From positions 1 to 64,000 of the forward strand of contig JARYGU010000018.1 of the NCBI GenBank assembly GCA_033795365.1: a stretch of 64,000 bases of DNA, given 5' to 3'. Shown piece by piece: positions 58,077-64,000 of the stretch. The notes below the pieces were generated by a model that worked only from the letters and a program-made list of their open reading frames with translations, was not told where the DNA came from and did no database searches. Source of the DNA: JARYGU01 sp033795365. GTDB taxonomy: Bacteria > Pseudomonadota > Alphaproteobacteria > Rhizobiales > Rhizobiaceae. Numbering within the stretch: position 1 is the stretch's first letter; each line of letters opens with the position of its first letter. Both the position numbers and the translations under genes were made by a program.

Positions 58077-58931
58077 TTATGCCAGATGCTTGAAGTACGC
58101 TTCGCGCACGATCTCCGCCGCCTTATCGACCTCGAATGAAGGCATATCCGGCCGCAGCAGGGTATCCATATCGTGACGGAAGGCTCGATTGCGAAGACGC
58201 GCATCAAGATGAGCATTGGCCTCTTCAGCGCTGAATTTCGTCCCTTCTTTTTCCAGATACCATGCGAAGGCTTCCATCGCTCGTGCCCCGTCGACCGCAT
58301 AGGGTGTGGAACCGGCGATATTGAGTTGCCAGGCATGCGCCAGATCGAAGAGATCACGCCCCTGCTCGCGCTGCATCAATGCCCGGGTCTTGGTGCCCAA
58401 CATCTCGTTGATGTCGTAGGAGCGCACCGTTGCGCGCATCGCCTCTCCCTCATCGTCGAGCGTGTCCACTTCAACGTCGACCAGAGGATACAGGGAGGCG
58501 CTTTCGTTGAGATTGATCTCGACCTTGATGATCTCCTCACGGCTCAACCCCAAGGGTACGAATTTGTAGACGGTCCGCAGTATCTTTGACGGCCGCAGGA
58601 CGTTGCGGACCGCCAACCAGGCATCGGCGATCAGCGAGTCGGCCGGCCGGCCAAGTTCCGGTGCAAGCACGCGCCTCAGATGCCTGTCCAGCGTATCCGC
58701 ATCCGTCTTCCCGACGAGCACCAGGTCGATATCTTCGGAATATCGCGCGGCCGGCGCAAGATGAGCCTTGTGAAGGACGGTCCCGCCGCGCATGGCCAGA
58801 TGCTCGCGCAACAGCGGATCGGCAAAGATCGCGGTAACCCCTCGCGCAAGACGGAGATCCTGTTCAAGCTGGCTGCGTTTGGGCCATGGAGCGTAAGCCT
58901 GCCAGGCAGTCAAATGCGATTGCGATATCAT
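58077..58931 (-). CDS. AbiEii-type nucleotidyltransferase toxin
   Basis: A 284-aa toxin of type IV AbiE systems. The nucleotidyltransferase motif MRGGTVLHKAHLAPAARYSE with DIDLVLV (about residues 47-72) is clear; a further helical domain follows. Such toxins transfer nucleotides and cause growth arrest or phage abortive infection. The start overlaps the antitoxin stop by 4 bp (58928-58931). Confidence 0.9.
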   Translation of the reverse strand: MISQSHLTAWQAYAPWPKRSQLEQDLRLARGVTAIFADPLLREHLAMRGGTVLHKAHLAPAARYSEDIDLVLVGKTDADTLDRHLRRVLAPELGRPADSLIADAWLAVRNVLRPSKILRTVYKFVPLGLSREEIIKVEINLNESASLYPLVDVEVDTLDDEGEAMRATVRSYDINEMLGTKTRALMQREQGRDLFDLAHAWQLNIAGSTPYAVDGARAMEAFAWYLEKEGTKFSAEEANAHLDARLRNRAFRHDMDTLLRPDMPSFEVDKAAEIVREAYFKHLA

Positions 58932-59749
58932 GTGTTTGCCCCTCGTAGATCGGCAGGGATCCGGACTTTGAACTCGGCATCGACCGAACGGGAATCGGGC
59001 GAACCGCGCCCCTGGCGTGGCTTGCCATCAAGCGCCACCAACCGCAACGGTCTATCCCGCAGCCAGTGCTTGACCGACCGGGACAGATCGGCCTGCCCGT
59101 CCAGTTCCATCAGGACGCCAAGGCGCTGTGCGATCGGGGCGTTTTGCAGCGCATCGAGGGCTTCGCTGAAACCACCCTCAGCGCAATGCGCCCACATGCC
59201 GCGCAGGACTTCCCGAACCCTGCCGATGCCGCCGAGCGTCGCCATGTGCTGGATGATGTCGAGCACGGTCAGCTCGGGTGTGCTCACCTTGAAGCGTCCA
59301 TCCGGGGTTTCGTGCCATCGGGTCGGCATTCGCTCGATGCGTGTGCGCGTATGAAACGAAACCTGGTGACGGCCGACTGTGATCGACCGCCGCCGCTCGG
59401 GCACCATGACCTGCGTGACCATCACCGCATAGGGAGAAGCGCCATAGGTTTCGGCCGCGCTCAGCATCGCCACGTAGTATGGTGTCGCGAGCGTCTTGCT
59501 CATATATTGGTGCAGCCAGGCTTCCAAAGGCGGCGCCCCAGCATTTGCATGTTGCAATGGGACGATCAGCCAATGTTGCGAACCCTGGGAGAGACCAACC
59601 AGTCGTCCCCGTTCCTGTTGGCGATACACGGCCTTGCGAAGACCTTCGTCGCTGATATCCGGAAGCGCCGCGCGCAAATCCTGCGCACGGACATTGAGCT
59701 TGCCGGAACGCTCGTAGGCGTCGAGCACCGCGGAAAGATGGTTGGGCAT
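58928..59749 (-). CDS. AbiEi-type antitoxin
   Basis: A 273-aa protein with an N-terminal winged helix (KAVYRQQERGRLVGLSQGSQ) and the family's TPYYVAMLSAAETYGASPYA block. AbiEi represses its own operon by binding inverted repeats and protects against AbiEii. The promoter region upstream carries repeated ATTTCGCG motifs. Confidence 0.88.
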   Translation of the reverse strand: MPNHLSAVLDAYERSGKLNVRAQDLRAALPDISDEGLRKAVYRQQERGRLVGLSQGSQHWLIVPLQHANAGAPPLEAWLHQYMSKTLATPYYVAMLSAAETYGASPYAVMVTQVMVPERRRSITVGRHQVSFHTRTRIERMPTRWHETPDGRFKVSTPELTVLDIIQHMATLGGIGRVREVLRGMWAHCAEGGFSEALDALQNAPIAQRLGVLMELDGQADLSRSVKHWLRDRPLRLVALDGKPRQGRGSPDSRSVDAEFKVRIPADLRGANT

Positions 59750-59771
59750 AACTCATAGCCTCATCGCATTC

Positions 59772-59820
59772 ATTTCGCGCAATGTACCATAAAACGTCCT
59801 ATTTCGCGAAATTATTGCGC
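59772..59820 (-). promoter_or_regulatory. Candidate AbiEi operator
   Basis: ATTTCGCG occurs at 59772-59779 and 59801-59808 (29 bp apart); GCGCAAT (59777-59783) is repeated inverted as ATTGCGC (59814-59820). It lies 23-71 bp upstream of the antitoxin start. Confidence 0.55.
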
Positions 59821-59982
59821 ACCACCTGAATCGTTCCCATGGACTAGTCGACAGCTGAAGTCCTAACGACCTCCCGTACTAATCGGCAGAAAGAATCCGG
59901 GCCGAGCACATTCCCCTTTGTTTGCTGATCGGCCAGCTCGCCACGCCGATGGTGTCGATCTCAAATTCCAGGGGATCGATCC

Positions 59983-60570
59983 ATGCGCTTTACCAGCCAT
60001 TTCCTTCGCAAGTTCGCCGCGTGCGCATCGCTTGCCGTCGCCGCGGCAGCAACAAGCGGCTGCTCCACGACAGTGGATGTTCCTGAGCCCGCGCCCGTTC
60101 AGCCCGTCTCGCTCCCCTATGCCGAACCCGACCTGGATTTCATCCCGGTCCTGCGGCAGGGCCGCTATACGCTGGTCGAACTCGCCCCCGCGTCCGCCCA
60201 ACGGGATCTGATGCGGCAGGTCGTCCAGGTTTCCATTCCCGAGGGCCGCAGGAGCACCGTCGGCGATGCGCTGCGGCAGATCCTTCCCCGCTCGGGTTAC
60301 AAGCTTTGCTCCAGCGGAGACACCGCGACCCTCTCGGCCCTTCCCCTGCCGGCATCGCACCATCGGCTTGGTCCCCTCATGCTGCGCGATGCGCTCCTGA
60401 CCCTCTCCGGCTCCGCATGGAATCTCCAGGTCGACGACAGGACGCGCACCGTCTGCTTTGCCCGCGCACCCTTCCCCGCTTTCGCCACCGCCGAGATGAA
60501 GCCCGACTTCGATACCCGCGCGGTCGCGGCCGTTGGCACACCCGCCGTCGCAAGGAAGGCCAAACCATGA
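59983..60570 (+). CDS. pilL: PilL-like ICE lipoprotein (PFL_4695 type)
   Basis: A 195-aa envelope protein. A lipoprotein signal (FLRKFAACASLAVAAAATSG then Cys27) precedes SYP-rich linker and a domain with LDFIPVLRQGRYTLVELAPA, RRSTVGDALRQILPRSGYKL and PLMLRDALLTLSGSAWNLQV. This is the PilL N-terminal type protein that starts the conjugation block in PFGI-1-class elements, associated with the type IV pilus or mating channel. Stop overlaps the next start by 4 bp. Confidence 0.82.
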   Translation: MRFTSHFLRKFAACASLAVAAAATSGCSTTVDVPEPAPVQPVSLPYAEPDLDFIPVLRQGRYTLVELAPASAQRDLMRQVVQVSIPEGRRSTVGDALRQILPRSGYKLCSSGDTATLSALPLPASHHRLGPLMLRDALLTLSGSAWNLQVDDRTRTVCFARAPFPAFATAEMKPDFDTRAVAAVGTPAVARKAKP

Positions 60571-61310
60571 GGATGACGCGATCCGATAGAACCGCTGGCC
60601 GCCTATTCCTCGCTCTTGGCCTGACCATGCTGTTCAGCCTGCCGGCCGGCGCGCAGGATTCGCGCCCGGCAGCCTCGGCGATCGTTCCGAACCGCGAGCA
60701 GCCGGTCACCATCGAACGCAGCGACGGGCAGAAGGCCGCCGACTGGGGTCTGCGCGAAGAGGAATGGGCGCGGTATCGCGCCGTGATGCAGGGACCGCTC
60801 GGCATCCATTCTCCCAACCTCGATCCGCTGACCGCTCTCGGCATCGAGGCGACCACCGACGAAGAGCGGCGCCGCTACGCCGAATTGCAGGTCGGGATCG
60901 AGGCTCGCCGCGTCGAGAAACTGCTCGCCTATCAGCGCGCCTATGACGAAGCCTGGCAACGGCTACATCCGGGCATGGACCGCATCAGCGCATCTCTCGA
61001 CGATAGCGGGCAGGCAGCCGGGGAAGTCGGGCGCCTCGCCGTCTTCGTCAAGAACGGATGCCCATCCTGCGACCGTACCGTGCAGCGGCTCCAGTCGGCA
61101 GGGACCGAGTTCGATCTCTATGTCGTCGGCAGCCGGCAGGAAGACGCCCATATTCGCGACTGGGCGAAGAGCGTGCGGATCGACGCCAGCAAGGTCCGCG
61201 CCGGCGCGATCACCCTGAACCATGATTCCGGCCGCTGGCTCTCGCTCGGCCTTGAGGGAGACCTGCCCGCCGTCGTGCGTCAGGTGAACGGTCAATGGCA
61301 GCGGCAGTAG
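60567..61310 (+). CDS. TIGR03759-type ICE protein, exported, thioredoxin-like
   Basis: A 247-aa protein with a signal peptide (GRLFLALGLTMLFSLPAGAQ, cut about residue 30). WGLREEEWARYRAVMQGPLG followed by YAELQVGIEARRVEKLLAYQ is typical of the family; FVKNGCPSCDRTVQRL (about residue 170) carries a CxxC as in thioredoxin-fold proteins. Periplasmic, probably helping fold transfer-apparatus proteins. Confidence 0.8.
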   Translation: MRMTRSDRTAGRLFLALGLTMLFSLPAGAQDSRPAASAIVPNREQPVTIERSDGQKAADWGLREEEWARYRAVMQGPLGIHSPNLDPLTALGIEATTDEERRRYAELQVGIEARRVEKLLAYQRAYDEAWQRLHPGMDRISASLDDSGQAAGEVGRLAVFVKNGCPSCDRTVQRLQSAGTEFDLYVVGSRQEDAHIRDWAKSVRIDASKVRAGAITLNHDSGRWLSLGLEGDLPAVVRQVNGQWQRQ

Positions 61311-61861
61311 CGCGGCTCGCCGTCGGCGCGGCGGCCATAGTCGCCGCAACCGTGTCGGCCGGCTATGTCTCGGCGCAGGAAGTGCCGCCACCCGCCTACC
61401 AGGTCGCCGCCCAGCGCGCCGGCGTCCCCTCGCCGGTGCTCTATGCCATCGCCCTGCAAGAGAGCGGCATGCGGCAGGGCGGCCGCATCGTTCCCTGGCC
61501 GTGGACGCTGAACATCGCGGGCGCCGGGCGCAGGTTCGAGGATAGGTCGGCGGCCTGCACCGGCTTGAAGCAGGCGATGAAGGAAACTCCGCTGACGCGC
61601 ATCGATGCCGGCCTCGGCCAGATCAACCTTGGCTATCAGCAACACCGCTACGACCATCCCTGCGACCTGCTCGATCCCTACCGCAATCTCGTCATCGCGG
61701 CGGAGATCCTGAAGGAGCAGCACAATCCGGGCGAGGAGTGGATTCTGGCCATCGGCCGCTACCACCGCCCCGCCGGTGGCCCGCCGGCCGCCCGCTATCG
61801 CCGGAGCGTCGGGCAGCATCTCGCCCGTGTGCTCGGCGTCTCGCTGAAGCGGAAGGACTGA
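61295..61861 (+). CDS. Lytic transglycosylase of the conjugation apparatus
   Basis: A 188-aa exported lysozyme-fold enzyme: signal peptide to about residue 28, VPSPVLYAIALQESGM with the catalytic Glu (about residue 49), then RIDAGLGQINLGYQQHRYDH. It opens peptidoglycan for the mating channel, like VirB1. Starts inside the end of the preceding gene (16-bp overlap). Confidence 0.88.
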   Translation: MAAAVARLAVGAAAIVAATVSAGYVSAQEVPPPAYQVAAQRAGVPSPVLYAIALQESGMRQGGRIVPWPWTLNIAGAGRRFEDRSAACTGLKQAMKETPLTRIDAGLGQINLGYQQHRYDHPCDLLDPYRNLVIAAEILKEQHNPGEEWILAIGRYHRPAGGPPAARYRRSVGQHLARVLGVSLKRKD

Positions 61862-61864
61862 GAC

Positions 61865-62947
61865 ATGGGACAGCTCATCATCCCGCGCCGCAAATCCTAT
61901 CCGCCGTCGAGACGCCCGCGGCATTCGCTGTTCCGCAACAGGCAGCAGGCGGATGTCGGCGAGACGTTCCAGCATCTGATCAACGTGTCGGGCGGCAAGG
62001 ACAGCACGGCCGTCTATCTCCTGGCGCTGGAAGCCGGACGGCCGTTCCGCGCGGTCTTCGCCGATACCGGCCACGAACACGAGTTGACCTACGAGTTCGT
62101 CTCACGCCTTGCCGAGCGCACCGGCGGCCCGCCGGTCGAGGTCGTCCGCGCCGACTTCTCCGGAAGGCTCGCCCGGCACCGCGAATACATCCTTCGCGAA
62201 TGGCCGAAGCAGGGTATTCCCGACGCGATCGTCGACGAGGCCGCCGCTCTCAACGTGCCGACCGGCATTCCGTTTCTCGACCTCTGCATCTGCAAGGGCC
62301 GCTTTCCGAGCAGGATGGCCCAATTCTGTAGCGAGGAATTGAAGTCCCTGCCGATCACCTTGCAGATCGTCTTTCCCATGCTGCGCAACGGCCCGGTCCT
62401 GCAATGGCTCGGCATTCGCGCGGCGGAAAGTCGCAACCGGGCAAAGCTGCCGTTCTGGAACCGCCATGACAGCGGCTGCATGCTCTGGCGGCCGATTTTC
62501 CGCTGGTCGGTCGACGATGTGTGGTCGATGCACCGCCGGCACGGTATCGCGCCGAACCCGCTCTATGCCCTCGGCATGGGGCGCGTTGGTTGCATGCCGT
62601 GCATAAACTGCCGCAAGAACGAGCTGCGCGAGATCGCGACACGTTTTCCGGAGCATATCGAGCGCGTCGCGCGCTGGGAGGCAATCGTCTCGGCCACGAA
62701 CAAGCGCCGCTTATCGACCTTCTTCGCCGCCTTGAAGGACCCCATGGATGTCGATCGGCCCGGCACCTATGCCGGCATCCACACCGTCGTCGAATGGAGC
62801 CGCACCAGCCGCGGCGGCCGGCAGTACGAGATGTTTTTCAACGGGCAGACAGGGAGCGGCTGCAATTCGGATCTGGCGCTCTGCGAATGGGATGAGGATC
62901 GATCCCTTGCCATCGACCTCGCCGACATCATGCCACCGGCATCGTGA
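61865..62947 (+). CDS. PP-loop protein of the PAPS-reductase family
   Basis: A 360-aa nucleotide-alpha-hydrolase-fold protein: INVSGGKDSTAVYLLALEAG (PP-loop SGGKDS, about residue 41), FADTGHEHELTYEFVSRLAE, a cysteine pair CICKGRFP, CSEELKSLP and a second cluster GRVGCMPCINCRKNE (about residue 245) that may bind iron-sulphur or zinc. Members activate a substrate with ATP, as in sulphate reduction or DndC. No dnd partners are visible. Four bases after the transglycosylase gene; overlaps the next gene by 4 bp. Confidence 0.8.
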   Translation: MGQLIIPRRKSYPPSRRPRHSLFRNRQQADVGETFQHLINVSGGKDSTAVYLLALEAGRPFRAVFADTGHEHELTYEFVSRLAERTGGPPVEVVRADFSGRLARHREYILREWPKQGIPDAIVDEAAALNVPTGIPFLDLCICKGRFPSRMAQFCSEELKSLPITLQIVFPMLRNGPVLQWLGIRAAESRNRAKLPFWNRHDSGCMLWRPIFRWSVDDVWSMHRRHGIAPNPLYALGMGRVGCMPCINCRKNELREIATRFPEHIERVARWEAIVSATNKRRLSTFFAALKDPMDVDRPGTYAGIHTVVEWSRTSRGGRQYEMFFNGQTGSGCNSDLALCEWDEDRSLAIDLADIMPPAS

Positions 62948-63651
62948 GGCTGCTCATGATCCACTATCACGGCACGCCCCTCACCCCGCGATCGGAACTC
63001 GCTAAGCTGGCCGGCAGGCACTTCTGCGTCTCCTTCGCCGCTCCCCAGGATGCCGACTGGTGCCTCGCGCACGGACAATCGGTGATGTGGGACAGCGGCG
63101 CATTCTCCGCCTTCACCCGCGGGCATAACATCGAATGGGACAGTTATTACCGCTGGCTGGAGCCGCGTCTTGGCGGGGAGAATTGGGCCGTCATTCCCGA
63201 CGTGATCGACGGTAGCGTCGATGAGCAGCGCTCGCTCGTACGGCATTGGCCGTTTCCGAAGGTGGCGGGCGCTCCGGTCTGGCATATGGCGTTGCCGCTC
63301 GACTACCTGCTCGAACTCGCTGACGCATGGCCCCGCATCTGCTTCGGAAGCTCCGGCCTCTACTGGCAGGTCGGATCGGATAGCTGGCGCGGCAGGGCCG
63401 ACGAGGCATTCAATGCGCTTGCCCGCTGCGGTCATATCCCCTGGCTGAAGGTCCATATGCTGCGCGGCCTGCGGCTAGTCGGGGAGCGCTGGCCGTTCGC
63501 CTCGGCCGACAGCGCGAACATCACCCGAAACTTCAAGAACATCGGTGCCGCGACTTGCCCTGAGCGGATGGCACGACGGATCGACGCCGAACAATGCCCG
63601 ATCATGTGGACCGAGCGAGCCGTGCAGCGAGGCCTGTTCCATGACGCTTAG
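62944..63651 (+). CDS. TGT-like (DpdA-type) base-exchange protein, candidate
   Basis: A 235-aa protein. MWDSGAFSAFTRG recalls the DSGGFQ catalytic region of tRNA-guanine transglycosylases; VIPDVIDG, WHMALPLDYLLELA and KVHMLRGLRLV with PFASADSANITRN fit the same TIM-barrel family, in which DpdA proteins insert 7-deazaguanine bases into DNA. It is shorter than TGT (about 370 aa) and lacks the tRNA-enzyme zinc site. GTG overlapping the previous stop is taken as start; ATG four codons on is an alternative. Family placement is by motif memory only. Confidence 0.6.
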   Translation: MRLLMIHYHGTPLTPRSELAKLAGRHFCVSFAAPQDADWCLAHGQSVMWDSGAFSAFTRGHNIEWDSYYRWLEPRLGGENWAVIPDVIDGSVDEQRSLVRHWPFPKVAGAPVWHMALPLDYLLELADAWPRICFGSSGLYWQVGSDSWRGRADEAFNALARCGHIPWLKVHMLRGLRLVGERWPFASADSANITRNFKNIGAATCPERMARRIDAEQCPIMWTERAVQRGLFHDA

Positions 63652-64000
63652 GACGATCACGCTTATCACCGTCTTCGCCGCCACCGTTCCCGCCGCGAAC
63701 TGGATGATCGGGAATGTCGGAACCGATTGTGCTCCGGCCGGACCATGCACGATCCCAGTCGGCTTCGGCTTGCAGGCGCCGAGCGGTGTGCTCGTGGTCG
63801 GTGCGGCGCTGGTGCTCCGCGATCTCGTTCAGGAGGTTGGCGGCGTCCGCGCCGCGCTCGGGGCCATCACCATCGGCACGGTCATCTCCGCGATGGTTGC
63901 GCCACCGACGCTTGTCCTTGCGTCAGCCGCAGCCTTCCTCCTAGCTGAACTGACCGACCTCATCGTCTATACGCCGCTGCGGCGGCGCAGACCCGGTCTC
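63641..64000 (+). CDS. VUT/YhhQ-family transporter (queuosine-precursor type), runs off the right edge
   Basis: 120 residues visible of a membrane protein: hydrophobic start MTLRTITLITVFAATVPAAN, then LQAPSGVLVVGAALVLRDLV and AFLLAELTDLIVYTPLRRR, the conserved signatures of the YhhQ/VUT family, which imports 7-deazaguanine precursors (preQ0/preQ1). The start overlaps the TGT-like gene by 11 bp, giving a tightly coupled three-gene unit with the PP-loop gene. Confidence 0.8.
   Translation, partial: MTLRTITLITVFAATVPAANWMIGNVGTDCAPAGPCTIPVGFGLQAPSGVLVVGAALVLRDLVQEVGGVRAALGAITIGTVISAMVAPPTLVLASAAAFLLAELTDLIVYTPLRRRRPGL

Noticed and set aside
61865..62947. Dnd phosphorothioation system suggested by the DndC-like PP-loop protein
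   Set aside because: No DndA, DndB, DndD or DndE homologue is visible nearby; the TGT-like and VUT neighbours fit another modification.

Overview
The window is GC-rich DNA that reads like an alphaproteobacterium of the Rhizobiales, probably Rhizobiaceae. The grounds are rhizobial-style ribose-type ABC transporters, Moc-type oxygenase proteins, a fragment of the inositol gene iolD, and a GAAC-N7-GAAC (alphaproteobacterial LexA) box. No rRNA, tRNA or CRISPR array was found. The two halves are different in kind: a catabolic locus (about 1-22.8 kb) and one end of an integrative and conjugative element (ICE; about 24.5 kb to the right edge).

Catabolic locus. On the left, a leftward operon encodes an ABC ATPase, a permease and a class I aldolase. 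An IS110-type element follows, then a LacI-type regulator and a periplasmic sugar-binding protein. A rightward operon (8.2-13.6 kb) encodes a MocD-like diiron oxygenase, a MocE-like Rieske ferredoxin, a MocF-like reductase, a divergent PanB-family protein, PurU and FolD. It converges, across a strong bidirectional terminator, on a leftward operon (17.5-13.9 kb) encoding a sterol-desaturase-type oxygenase, a second MocE-like ferredoxin, a 66-aa protein, a TIM-barrel isomerase and glutathione-dependent formaldehyde dehydrogenase. Beyond an IS256-family insertion lie a second binding protein and a second LacI regulator, paralogous to the first pair, then a broken iolD. Four copies of a near-palindrome (consensus TGATCAAATCTGATCA) lie in front of the transporter operon, between the first binding protein and mocD, upstream of the second oxygenase operon, and upstream of the second regulator. 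This suggests one regulon for import and oxidative demethylation of an O- or N-methylated cyclitol or sugar (rhizopine-like), with the released formaldehyde handled by the co-encoded C1 genes. The substrate is inferred, not shown.

Between the halves (22.8-24.5 kb) the DNA is AT-rich and holds a LysR regulator, a promoter with a truncated ORF, and no recognisable attachment site.

ICE. From 24.5 kb the gene order matches the SPI-7/PFGI-1/ICEclc class: AlpA-like regulator, ParA, ParB-like, DUF2857, STY4528, PFL_4669, DUF3158, a DNA methyltransferase, SSB, topoisomerase III, a cytosine methyltransferase, many element-specific proteins (DUF3085, DUF3577, DUF3275, a DUF6094-type methyltransferase, a SNF2-like helicase) and, at 60-62 kb, the first conjugation genes (PilL-like, TIGR03759-like, lytic transglycosylase). 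Integrase, relaxase and most of the secretion system lie outside the window. Cargo includes a DUF1778-GNAT toxin-antitoxin cassette between 47-bp direct repeats, a small SOS-type gene pair, a tyrosinase-like protein, a ureohydrolase, a VOC protein and an AbiE system. A complete group II intron splits the helicase gene in frame.

Two features look least described. First, three overlapping genes at 61.9-64.0 kb (PP-loop PAPS-reductase-like protein, TGT/DpdA-like protein, YhhQ/VUT-like transporter) look like a 7-deazaguanine DNA-modification or antirestriction cassette. Second, a roughly 110-135 bp non-coding element recurs four times in intergenic regions of the ICE, and many genes between 36 and 51 kb are preceded by their own leader hairpin.
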